Assembly (NCBI GenBank): GCA_015680685.1 | Contig: MNCI01015627.1 | Span: 106,976-142,033 of the forward strand | Direction of reading: 5' to 3' | Length of the DNA: 35,058 nt | From: Gnetum montanum | Lineage: Eukaryota; Streptophyta; Gnetopsida; Gnetales; Gnetaceae | Part shown: positions 10,341-19,767 of the stretch, piece after piece | How the letters are laid out: every line of letters begins with the position of its first letter | Numbering within the stretch: position 1 is the first letter of the stretch | Notes under the pieces: model-generated | The model's input: only the letters and a program-made list of their open reading frames with translations | Told to the model about the DNA's origin: nothing | Database searches by the model: none | Program-made: the position numbers and the translations under genes

Positions 10341-13226
10341 ATGGCACTAAAAGAAAATCATACACAGGAAGCAGGACCATCCCAACCAAGGGAGAAATGG
10401 CCTAGAATGAGAAAAGGCCAAGAATAGGCTCAAAAAGAACTAGTGACAACCCACACCATAGGTCCTCTCAGGGAAGAGGCAAAGGTGGAATCTATCCAAC
10501 AAATTCCAAAACTAGTAGCTGCAATAGAACACTTCCATCAAAATGATGTACTAGCACAACAAGCCAATCTTAAGGTGACCTTAAGAAAAGCTTGCCTAAA
10601 TCAGATCAAATCATAAGAGGTCCAAAAAATGGTGCTCTAGGAGTTAAACTTTGGCCCTTTCATGGAGTAAGCACCAAAGGAGGTACAAGACCAACTAAAG
10701 GCCTCTCCCATATGGCCAGTCATCACTTCCACTTGAGAGTGGTACATGGGAGAGTCATTCCTATTCTGGAATAACAAGCAAGCTAGATCAATAGTAATAA
10801 TCAAGGACATCTTGGTGTCTTACTCAGTGTAGGCCATTGCACAAGTGCTTAGATTGCCTGAGATAGGAACAAGTCTTGTTGACTATACCAATGCATATGG
10901 ATCCTAGCATCAAGAAAGAATGGATGCAACAATGCTATGGTATTGACTACAAGGAGTTTGGCATGCTCACACTGACAGAGAGGATACACTACAAGATTGT
11001 GGCATTTCACCTCAATACCACAGTAAGGCCAAGCAAAATCATCACCTTCCCTACCTAAGCATGTACTACTCTGAGTGGGAGATTTCCCATCAACCTTCTG
11101 CAATTGATTTATCTAGAGATAGAGAAGTGGTTCAAAGAAAATGAACATGGAAGGAAAGCACTCCCCTTCGCATGCCTCGTCTAAAAACTCTATTGAAGGG
11201 GAGGAATAGTCAATTACACCAAGGATGTGGTAGGCAAGTTCCAGTCACCAACTAGGCAAAAATGATGAAAGATAAGATGCCTGCAACCACTATCCAAGAA
11301 GAGGAGTAGTGACCACCATCTCCACTTGCCACTCAAACAACTATGCCAAACATCGTTGTAACTACCCAGTGGTTGCCCAAGTACCAGGAATGGCTCTTGA
11401 GTGAACAAGAGCAACAAGCAAGCACTAGTGGTAGGGACCCATTCATGTATAGACTAGCCATGAGTCACCTTAATGAGGTGGCTCAAACAATCACCTTGAT
11501 GGGTGGAGGTGGATCCATGTACTCAACCCAAAAAATGTAGCTACCCACAAGGTCAAATTTGAGCACTAAAGAGGATACAAAATCTCTCATAGAATAATAG
11601 CCACTCCTAGAAATCTTTGGAAATGCTACGACCTTCTTAGTGTGCTTGGAGGAGGGTGTAGGGGCAACTGTATTAGTGATGTAGTACTAGGGATAAGATA
11701 TTGCAGCATAAGTGGTCACTGTATTATCGAAACACTCAACACACCTACAAAATTTGCACTAGACATCACTGCACTCAAGGATGTGCAAACGTTCGTAGGA
11801 ACCACAAGTAGTAGAATAAATGCAGTGTAGCATCAAGAACTACTTTACTAACTAGTGGGAACCGAGCAACCACTTTCAGATGTCTTTAACCTTCCGAATA
11901 GTATTACTACAACCTAGTTGGAGATACTTAGGCAAGGAGGAAGAACATCATATTGAAGGGGGAACTCAAAATAGCCAAGAAGCTAAATGAACACTTGGCT
12001 ACAAAAGTTGCCAAATTCAGAGCCAAGATTGCTAACCCTGCATTCCTCAACCCAACACTGACAAAAGATGAAGCTATGGAATAGCTTCATACTAAACTAA
12101 GAGGGGTTGAGGATGAAATGGAGATGGCAATGTTCTACTGATCTTTGGTAGAGCCCACACAACACAAGATTTAGAAGGCCTTGGATCAGACCCACCAGGA
12201 GAATGTCTAGTTGACTATAGAAAATCATTTCTTATGGAATGTTGATGCACACAAGCAACAATTCACTTCTTTCATCCATCAACAATAGGAGCAACTAGCC
12301 AAAGCAAACATAGAACTAAGGAGATTGGTAGTAGAAAATAGAAATCTCTCCATGGAGAAGGTCTGCACCCTTCACCAGAAAACTACGATCGAGGTAGTTG
12401 CTAAGAAATTAGAGGCTCTCAAATTTGGGAGAGTCAAGGACCATTACAAATAACAAGTCAGTCTACAAAAAGATATGAATGAAAAACACATCTAGTTAGT
12501 GATGGCAAAAGTGAATGAAACCCTCCAACAACTCTAGTAAGGAAAAGAAGTTTGGCAACCAATCCTTGATGGGATAAACAACTACAACAAAGTAGAAATT
12601 CACATGAAGGAATTGCAAATTGAGGAGATGATGGAGTACATGGAGCTTGCCAATCTCTATTATGCAAATCTAACCATGTTGATTGCCAAATGGCTATGGT
12701 CGAAGCTCAAGAAACAAGTGGCCAACTTGTATCTATTGTATGAGGTCAAGTTCAAGCATCACAAAGACACCAAGCAAAAGCATGTGGTGGATAATACTGA
12801 ACTTGAAGTCCTCAAGGCATGATACACTGATCAATGATCAACTACCGAGAACCTAGCCAAAAGGATGAATGACTATTAAGAGTTGTAGAACACAGTCAAG
12901 GCATTTAACATCGAATGCAAACAATTTGTTTCCTGGTTAGTCAATGTAAAGTAGATGTTCCCAATAATATCCTATCTATGGGATATTCCATTCCAAACCA
13001 CATTGGCAATGCCTTGTGGACTATGAATGATCCCCGAAGCAAGGAGGAGAAGATGAAGGCATTACTAGCTACCTTTTGCCTTCCACCAAAGGTTGCAGCC
13101 ATAGTAAGACAACCATAACCACCTCAACTACCGCATGTGCGTAGAGCCGACAAAGGTCCTTTAGAACCTTAGGAGCCTCCACTGCCTAGGACTGTCTAAT
13201 CTTCTCCACCATCTTCATGCAACTAG
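10341..13226 (+). pseudogene. Accessory pseudo-ORF of element A, plant-transposon-type domain plus coiled coil
   Basis: A decayed ORF of about 960 codons starts at ATG 10341 (MALKENHTQEAGPSQPREKW) and ends at TAG 13224. The frame moves from 3 (to about 10940) through 1, 3, 2 and 1 back to 3, so there are several indels. Near codon 140-200 it reads FLFWNNKQARSIV, then YSV and AIAQVLRLPEIG. At 10950-11190 it reads YKIVAFHLNTTVRPSKIITF, then FPINLLQLIYLEIEKWFKEN and GRKALPFACLV. The pattern (LGLP-like motif, INVGxxI-like motif, FPxLI-like motif) resembles the 'putative plant transposon protein' domain class; this is recognition by eye. At 11941-12830 a charged, heptad-like stretch (EQLAKANIELRRLVVENRNL) looks like a coiled coil. 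The end is Pro-rich. Stops in the coiled-coil part are mostly TAG replacing likely Gln. Function unknown. Confidence 0.7.
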
Positions 13227-13426
13227 AGGGTGTGATGTCCAATTTTTATGTAGTCATGTCATGGTGTTCAATTTTATGTTATGAACACCAGAATTTTTTG
13301 TAATGTCTTGATTTATACACTCAAGCACTTAATTTTGTCAAGTCAATTTGTTTTGTCAAGAGTTAGTCAATAATTCCATACCTTCCAAATTTTGTAAGGA
13401 AACTCAAGGATGAGCTTTCATTCAAT

Positions 13427-13437
13427 CATGGGGGGTA
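13427..13437 (+). other. Possible polypurine tract of element A
   Basis: A run of six Gs followed by TA directly before the TGATGAG LTR start. Short and imperfect, but correctly placed for plus-strand priming. Confidence 0.5.
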
Positions 13438-13592
13438 TGATGAGTCTCAAAGTGTCATGTCGATGGGCCCTCGTTGATGTGGCCTCATTGATGGAGCCTC
13501 GTTTATGTGGTGTTGGCCCATCGACAGGGCCACATTGCCTTAGCGTTTGCTACATCTACAAGGCCTCATCAATGCAATACTATAGCAAAAGC

Positions 13593-13600
13593 TATAAATA
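13593..13600 (+). promoter_or_regulatory. TATA box of element A 3' LTR
   Basis: TATAAATA, 179 bases before AATAAA at 13772, identical spacing to the 5' LTR. Confidence 0.65.
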
Positions 13601-14188
13601 CAAGCTCACAACCATGTTTATGCATAATTCAATTCATACTAGTAGTAGAGCTCTTGCAGTTTGTCCATTTAAAAGTTAGAATATTTTCTCGAGTGCTCGC
13701 AGCAGGAGTCATTAAGTGTATGGATCTTTATTCAAGCACTATTATAGCTAAACCACACCAATGTCTATCGTAATAAAGACAAGCTTCTTGATAAACCTTT
13801 CAACATTCTAGATAGTTTAAATGTTTTATTCCTACATTTAATGTTTTCAGTTATTTGTTCAATGCTTCTCAGTAATTAAGCTAATTAAGTGATTAAGTAA
13901 AATAAGCTAAATAGTTTAAATACATAAGTAGAACCACATTGAGTGTAAACATGTATTTGCTTGGTAATTCCAATAGCATTATTGCTTGGTGTGCCCAATG
14001 GTATAGCACTTGGTAACCTAGTAGTGGATACGTGGTTTCAGGACGTGTAAAGAAAGTACGACTGGATGCTAATGTTAGGAATAGTTAGAGATTATTTAGT
14101 TAGTTAAATTAAATTAGTTATTAAATTACTTCATCTCTCTCTTTAAGCACAAAAGAACATAAAACACAAAACAATAAACATCATATGC

Positions 14189-14234
14189 CTTAATTACACT
14201 TAACCATACCATGTACATTGCAAGTGTAATTGAG
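14189..14234 (+). other. Conserved 13-bp LTR stem-loop, element A right copy
   Basis: CTTAATTACACTT (14189-14201) pairs with AAGTGTAATTGAG (14222-14234) with one G-T pair and a 20-base loop. It differs in sequence from the B-family stem but keeps the pairing. Confidence 0.65.
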
Positions 14235-14380
14235 AAGACAATGAAAGACCTTAGGGCAAGGTTTGCTTCCTAGAAGACTAATGTATTGGAAACTATAAAG
14301 TCCACGAAATTTGACTAGATCATGCGTGAATACTTTGTGATTTGTATGGTTGGACGTAGGGGTACCTCGACCGCTCATCA

Positions 14381-14385
14381 TTGAG
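14381..14385. repeat. Target-site duplication, right copy (element A)
   Basis: TTGAG, matching CTGAG at 5844-5848 in four of five bases. Confidence 0.6.
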
Positions 14386-15596
14386 ATCAACTTAAATGCC
14401 TTAGATAGCTAAGCATTAAGTCATTGATCATTGTCTTCGCAGATACACTTATGTGTGCTTAATTTATATCGTTAAGTATGATTAAGGCATATGATGAAAA
14501 CATTATTATTAAAATATTAAATTTCTAATGATAATCAATATAAGTGCAAGAAATAAATCTAATGTAGCCTAACCATGGAGCATCTATTTCAACTTGACAT
14601 ACACATCCAAAACATGCATCAATGTTGTTAGATTACCAAGGGTACACTCCTAGCTACATGAAGTATCTACTACTTGGGATTATTCAATGCTAATAATTTT
14701 ATGTTTGAAGTTGGTTCTACTCATGTAACTAACTAAGTGCATGAAATTAAAGAAATAATTAAAGTAAATTACTATTTAAGAAAATAAAATGTAAAGCTGA
14801 GTATTGCAATGAAAGAAATGAATCTTGATTTTATTACCATCATGAAAATATGTTCAAGTACATCATCACTCTAATACAATTATGTACAACACATATGATT
14901 TAAACTATAGATACTAGTTCATAAATTGTAACTCATAGAAAAATAAATTACAAGTGCTCAACTACACTTATAAATGAATGGTGCTATAAGTATGGGGGGT
15001 ACATGCATTTGTATAGGCTTTTTATTATGCTTATGTCAATGTTGATGAATTAATGAAGAATAACATATGTCAACACTGATGCGCTGATGTGATTGATTGA
15101 ATCAAATTTCATAAATAAGTCTAAGCTAATGTTAAATTAGCTTTCTTAAATATGTTCTCTAATTAATGTGGGATCCACATACTTCTTAACCTTACTTACT
15201 TTATGTTTCAAACCTAACTAAGTACCATAAGAATACATGTAAAAACATAAATTCATGTATATATATTAAATAAATATAGATACATATCCAAAAATCAAAT
15301 CATAAGCATAGGTAACATAACCTTTTGTATAATTACTTATCCAAGATCCATGATACGTGTCTACTAGGGCTACCAAGATTAGTATATACATCTTAATTAT
15401 AATTAGAATCAAATTTAAACATGATAAAGAGAAGGAAAAAATTAACAATAAAGAAATACACATCCTAAAAACATATTTTTATTAACATAGTGAAATCTAA
15501 TACCAAGCATAACATAATCAAACATACTCGAGCATTATTAAAAAGTAATCATGACAAGTGTAGTCAAAAAATAGCACAAGGGATCAATACAAATCT
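14386..15596 (-). repeat. Continuation of element C LTR and flank, AT-rich
   Basis: By the insertion logic this resumes the LTR of element C interrupted at 5848. No second copy of that LTR is in the window, so its outer end cannot be placed. A CATCATCA at 14861-14868 is one possible edge, and the LTR could run further. No coding trace is recognised; short open frames at 15266-15463 and 15490-15798 look like chance. Confidence 0.4.
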
Positions 15597-15601
15597 ATCA
15601 A
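15597..15601. repeat. Target-site duplication, left copy (element D)
   Basis: ATCAA directly before the LTR; the same five bases follow the other LTR at 20832-20836. Confidence 0.8.
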
Positions 15602-16381
15602 TGTGGATCAAGAACTTAGAAGGGGGCTTGAATAAGTTCCCCAACTTAAAATGTTGTAGCCACCAAAACACACACAAATTTTACATGGTTTCCCAACTTG
15701 GATATGTCCACACTAAGAGGGTAGAATTCATGCATACCTCTAGGCTATGTTTCTTCAAAATTTTATGTGAAGGACACCACACCCTGTACAAGCTTTAAGC
15801 TCCACTCCAAAGTATTTTATCATTGAGAAACCACTCAACCTCATAAGGTCCTCACAAGCTCAAAATGTGGTTTAGAGGATCCCAAAACCTTTACAAAAGT
15901 AAGCTCTACAATGCAGGGTTTTGTCACCACAAAAGCACTCAACCTCACAAGGTCCCAACAAGCTCAACAAAGATGTCTTCTCATAAGAAGCACATCAACC
16001 CTATAGGGAAACAAGAAAGAAAGAAAAGGAACAAGGAAAGAGTATAACTTTATTTCAAAATCCTTACACTTGAAGCTCAATACAAGCAAATGATGATACA
16101 ATGAAGAGAAAAGAAAATTTTGCTTAAAGTAGCAAATGATGAATCTTTCCATAAATAGTGCTTGCATAATTTATAATATTTTCACTTTCTCTTATAGTCT
16201 CAAAGTTTTCAAAAATTCCTTGGAATTCATGTAATGACTATCCAATGGCAAGTATAGATGTCTACTTTGAAGTTTAGATCTCTATCTGAGAGTGGCTTCA
16301 ATGCAGAAAAGACATTTATCTTTAAGTGTAGATGTCTACCTCTAGATGTCTATCTTCCAAGATAGACGTTTGTTGTTTTTT
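15602..16381 (-). repeat. 3' LTR of element D, incomplete in assembly
   Basis: It aligns with 19768-20553 of the right LTR and then stops at an N. About 229 bases present in the right copy (20554-20782) are missing; the last 49 bases (TGTTGACC end) occur reverse-oriented at 16471-16519. Adding 780, 229 and 49 gives about 1058, close to the right LTR's 1064. TAGATGTCTA motifs lie at 16255, 16329 and 16343. Confidence 0.85.
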
Positions 16382-16520
16382 NATTTTATTGCTTATCATT
16401 AAATTTATATGCTATTAAATGCACTAACCCATTTTATTAAGCTTTGGACATCACCAAAAAGGGGGGGGATTGTTGACCTTTTGGTATGTCAAAACCTTAG
16501 AGAAAATGGAGAATGTAAAN
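16382..16520. other. Inverted assembly patch between two single Ns
   Basis: N at 16382 and N at 16520 bracket 137 bases. The first 56 bases (16383-16438) are the exact reverse complement of 16521-16576. If the patch is flipped, its last 56 bases coincide with the start of the following contig, and the LTR end it carries points the same way as the right LTR. The patch is thus best read as a misoriented contig, not a biological hairpin. Confidence 0.85.
16456..16470 (-). other. Polypurine tract of element D (shown inverted)
   Basis: AAAAAGGGGGGGGAT immediately before TGTTGACC, the LTR start. As printed it is on the plus strand; after correcting the patch it is on the minus strand with the rest of the element. 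Confidence 0.75.
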
Positions 16521-16576
16521 AATAAAATGGGTTAGTGCATTTAATAGCATATAAATTTAATGATAAGCAATAAAAT

Positions 16577-16956
16577 CATTTAATATGTATAAATTCAAAT
16601 GGCAGAAAAGGCTAATGCTAGAACAGAGATATAAAGGCTCAAGGCAAATAGCTAAACAAAAACTGATAATACCAAGAAGTCTTCAAAGACCAAACTTGTC
16701 TCCATAATATATCATGCTACCAAAAACACAGTTGTCCATATACATAAACATGATGTCCATCCATAAAATATCAACAACAATAGAAACTATCATATCACAT
16801 ACAAACTAGTCAAAAGGATCATAACATCCTGTCACTATCAATACAAATATTCATAACCATCTACAATTCATACAATCCATAAAATATCCACAAATTCTTC
16901 CTCCTTTTCAGACATCATCCAAAAGAAGGGACCATCAAAGGCACCTATTCACTAAC
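16577..16956 (-). other. 3' untranslated stretch of element D
   Basis: Between the ORF2 stop and the purine tract. AT-rich, no coding trace seen. Confidence 0.5.
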
Positions 16957-18627
16957 CTAAGTAGCATCATCAGACTCATCATTAGAGGTAGCTACTATAC
17001 AAGAAGATCTATATGTCTCCTCCTCCTCATCATCATTACTAGTGTTGGTGCTAGTGCTAGAGACATGTTGCTTATCATCATCATCTGATTATGGAATGTG
17101 TACAAGAGCTCTCTAGGGACAAATCTTTACTTGAAATTGAGATGAAGTGGGTGAATGAGATGGAGCCTATTGAGAAGATGAGAAAGCACCCTTCCTCTGA
17201 TATGTGACAAGATTAATTATTCTCCGTTAAGATGAAGTTCTAAAGATGCTCTCCATAGCTTGCTACTCAAATGTCTATGGAGCATCATCATGAGGATGAG
17301 AACTCAGTCTAGTCTACATAGGATTAGCAAACTCTCCATAGACATGTCCAGGTGGTGCATCAACCTTCTTAGAATCAGATGCATTTCTAGATTCATATGT
17401 CTAGGATGGCCTAGTAGTTGTTGAGTGTCTAGCTAGAGCAAGACATTTCTCCTCACTGTTCAATATGGGAGAAGTGGTGATCTCCTCGAATAATGGCCCA
17501 TCTAGAGGAAGAGGTACTCCAAGTGCATCCATACTCTTACAAAGGTAAGAGAGATTCCTACCAATCATCCCAATAGTTGTAGAAAAAGGCTTTAGTAGAT
17601 TTTTAAGAGTCAATTTCATTTGGCCACTCACATATTTGGATCTTCTAAACTAAAGAGAGGCCTAACCAAGTGATGTAGATCCCTTCTTCCCTATCTTCTG
17701 AGGCCTAGTGCTTAGTTCTACAACTTCAATGTGGGTGGTGCTCCTTTTCTCTTAATACTCACCAAGGCTTTTGTTACCTTTAAGCAAAGGAAAATCAAGA
17801 ATGGAAACTCCTTTCTAATGGATCAACAAACTGGTGAGACGAGGATGCCCATAGACTCTCTCCTTAGTGAAGAAACCTAACATGTCTCTGCAAAGGATAT
17901 GGCCCAAGTCTAATGGTTAACTAGTGAGAAGGCAATAAAGAACAAAGGCTTGAGCTGGTAACAAATAGCTATAACTTCCCCCTTTTACAAAAATATTATA
18001 CAATACAATGAAAGAGAGGGTGGAAGCATATGAAGCCATCTAAATTCTAAGTACTTTCTCACTATGTAAAGACATAGAATACCAAAACAAAGCATCACAA
18101 AATTCATTGTGGGAAATCCTAATTACACCTTTCATGAAAATATCAAACATAGAATGGATTGTAACCATGTAAACATTTGAACTAGACATCCCAAGACCTA
18201 CATTGACAACTTGAGGAGTGACCTCAATTAACATTCCCCTAATAGTGGATGTAAAGGTTCTGATAGTAGCATTAGTAAGTGTAATGTTACTATAAAACTT
18301 TCTGGTGAAGATTTCAAGGATATAAAAGTTTATGGAAATAAAGGAAATCCAATTTAACACTTGAAAAAATGTCATTAGCTCCTTCTAACAATGCTACTGA
18401 AAGCAAAAGAATCTTTCAGAAACTATAGTAACAGAGCAAGTTACCTTAAATCTATGTCATGCTTTGATGGACTAGAATTGAGGTAAATATGTGTTGACAA
18501 TGCTTGATGATGCTCCCTTAAACTTCTTACTCTTTAATGGAGGAGCCCTAGATATCCCAATCTTTTTATTAGCAATTGATCTTCAACAAGATGTACAAAT
18601 CATCGCTATTGTGGAAGCTCTAGTCAT
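16957..18627 (-). pseudogene. ORF2 of element D, plant-transposon-type domain protein in place of pol
   Basis: From ATG (18627-18625, MTRASTIAMICTSC) to TAG (16959-16957) the reading frame is continuous for 556 codons with no frameshift but 19 in-frame stops by my reading (13 TAG, 4 TAA, 2 TGA). Readable blocks: ILEIFTRKFYSNITL then FTSTIRGMLIEVTPQVVNVG; FCDALFWYSMSLHSEKVLRI; AQAFVLYCLLTS then PLDLGHILCRDM; TKERVYGHPRLTSLLIH. The order (FYxNL, VRGxxxxxTPxxV, RAxxLYxxxTGxxxDVGxII, FPxLITxL) resembles the 'putative plant transposon protein' domain class. The C-terminus is Ser/Pro-rich, then acidic (DDDDKQHVSS, NDDEEEE, NDESDDAT). No polymerase, integrase or protease motif is seen. Function unknown. 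A TATA box and a palindrome array lie just upstream. Confidence 0.8.
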
Positions 18628-18685
18628 CTTCTCTTAGTCGACTATGCTTGAATCTAGAAGAATGAGTTAAAAATGCAGTGTTGAC

Positions 18686-18693
18686 TTTATATA
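18686..18693 (-). promoter_or_regulatory. Possible internal TATA box before ORF2 of element D
   Basis: The minus strand reads TATATAAAG, 59 bases upstream of the ORF2 ATG. It sits about 33 bases downstream of the palindrome array at 18726-18871, much as CTATAAGA follows the motif cluster in the LTR (about 20370). Confidence 0.5.
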
Positions 18694-18725
18694 ATCATGG
18701 TGGTTGAGGATTTTTTACAAAACAT

Positions 18726-18871
18726 TAGACATCTAACTTGACTAGTAGACGTCTATCCCATGTCTACCCAAAACATAGATAGACATCTAACTCTAGATGT
18801 AGATGTCTATGGGTAGATGTCTATCTTCCTATGTAAATGTCTAATGGTAGATGTCTATGAGTAGATGTCTA
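18726..18871 (-). promoter_or_regulatory. Array of TAGACGTCTA-type palindromes upstream of ORF2
   Basis: Eight 10-bp sites: TAGACGTCTA at 18746; TAGACATCTA at 18726 and 18780; TAGATGTCTA at 18800, 18814, 18848 and 18862; TAAATGTCTA at 18834. All but the last differ from the perfect palindrome only at its central CG. GACGTC is a core known to be bound by plant bZIP factors. The same motifs occur in both LTRs of D. Confidence 0.65.
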
Positions 18872-19006
18872 AGCAGGTACTAGCATAAGACAAGAAAGGT
18901 TCAGGGGATAGCTACCATGCATTATAGTTTCTAAAAAATTTTAAATGAGATGGAAAAATGAAAACTTGCCTCTACTTACCTTGCTTACTAAAGGACATCA
19001 AGATGC
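18872..19006 (-). other. gag-ORF2 intergenic stretch of element D
   Basis: Short non-coding join between the gag stop and the palindrome array. No other feature seen. Confidence 0.4.
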
Positions 19007-19711
19007 CTAAGGAGATTGAAAATGAGGTTCTTCTATTGAAGTTCCTCCTTTCATGTAAATTTCTTTTATTTCTAATGTCTGGCTTCCTTTAACAAAATTT
19101 TTTATGAAGGTTCTTTCACTTCCTTTCTTTTGTTTAATTCTCCAAACCTTTTTTTTCTTCTTGCCCTTTTGATTTGTCCTCCATTCCCTCTTGTCCTGCA
19201 AGATTTTCATTTTGGCTACATTTAGGTAAGATCAAGAAGTCTTATGATATGACCAAGTGTTCATGTGATAACATTTCAAATTATAATCCCATTTCTTATC
19301 CCAAAATTTATTACAATAATAACATCTAACATTTTTATTTTGGTCAAAGTGATCAAACCTTAAAGCTCTTCTTTGGTTGGATGTAGTACTAGTTGATACT
19401 TCAATCTTTCCAGAAGCCTTTTCTTTAGATGAAGTTTGTGTAGATGCTTCTTCTTATTAACAACATTCTAGGCCACTTTTATCATGTGAACTTCTATCAT
19501 GATTTTGTGGCACTATCATGAAAGAAATCATAGACTTTTCTTGACTTCCTTTGACTTTTGTGGCACTTTTGATGGGCGGTGTCTAGCCTTCAAGGATTGA
19601 CTTCCATACTTTGAATTCCATGGACTTAAAGAATCCTTGCATTCCTACCTTCCAATATGCAAAGCCAAACCCATTAAACATCAATGGCTTAGTCTAAGAT
19701 GTTCTCCCCAT
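19007..19711 (-). pseudogene. gag of element D, shortened
   Basis: The ATG (19711-19709) and the stop (19009-19007) are in one frame of 235 codons with about five internal stops. The start (MGRTS...TKPLMFNG) leads into FAYWKVGMQGFFKSMEFKVW and KSILEG, the N-terminal copia gag pattern (FxGxNYxYWKxRMxxFLxS). Further on CYYCNKFWDKKWDYNLKCYH looks like a decayed CCHC zinc knuckle, followed by a Lys-rich tail (QKGKKKKKVW). The usual central gag helical region is much shorter than in full copia gag, so an internal deletion is likely. Gag would package RNA. It starts 42 bases from the primer site. Confidence 0.8.
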
Positions 19712-19752
19712 TGTTTACTCTTGAAACTTAAAGCACGAACTTGAGAGTACTA

Positions 19753-19765
19753 GATTCTCATACCA
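19753..19765 (-). other. Primer-binding site of element D (initiator-Met type)
   Basis: The minus strand reads TGGTATGAGAATC; plant copia elements use TGGTATCAGAGC, complementary to tRNA-iMet. It lies two bases from the LTR end. Confidence 0.8.
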
Positions 19766-19767
19766 CT

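Larger units (their letters stand above)
5849..14380 (+). mobile_element. Ty3/gypsy element A, internally deleted, with accessory ORF
   Basis: Two direct long repeats bound the element, and the intact right copy has TGATGAG...CTCATCA ends. A 5-bp near-match duplication flanks it. Inside, in order: the C-terminal part of RNase H, the zinc-binding and core parts of integrase, a 2-kb non-coding spacer, a long pseudo-ORF and a G-rich tract before the right LTR. Gag, protease and RT are missing. An extra ORF after integrase is known from some plant gypsy groups such as Athila and Tat; assigning A to one of these is inference. Confidence 0.85.
13438..14380 (+). repeat. 3' LTR of element A
   Basis: Starts TGATGAG and ends CTCATCA, a perfect 7-bp terminal inverted repeat. 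It carries a 12-bp inverted repeat (13458-13469 with 13515-13526), TATAAATA at 13593, AATAAA at 13772 and the 13-bp stem at 14189-14234. Divergence from the 5' LTR is clear by eye, so the insertion is old. Confidence 0.9.

Noticed and set aside
10849-11103. 84-codon minus-strand frame
   Set aside because: It lies opposite the accessory ORF of element A, whose plus-strand reading is coherent.
16383-16576. Perfect 56-bp inverted repeat as a hairpin or foldback element
   Set aside because: Each arm is bounded by a single N and the arrangement is explained by a reversed contig overlapping its neighbour.
18726-18871. CRISPR-like array
   Set aside because: The repeats are 10 bp with irregular short spacing, in a plant retroelement, and without conserved direct repeats of CRISPR size.
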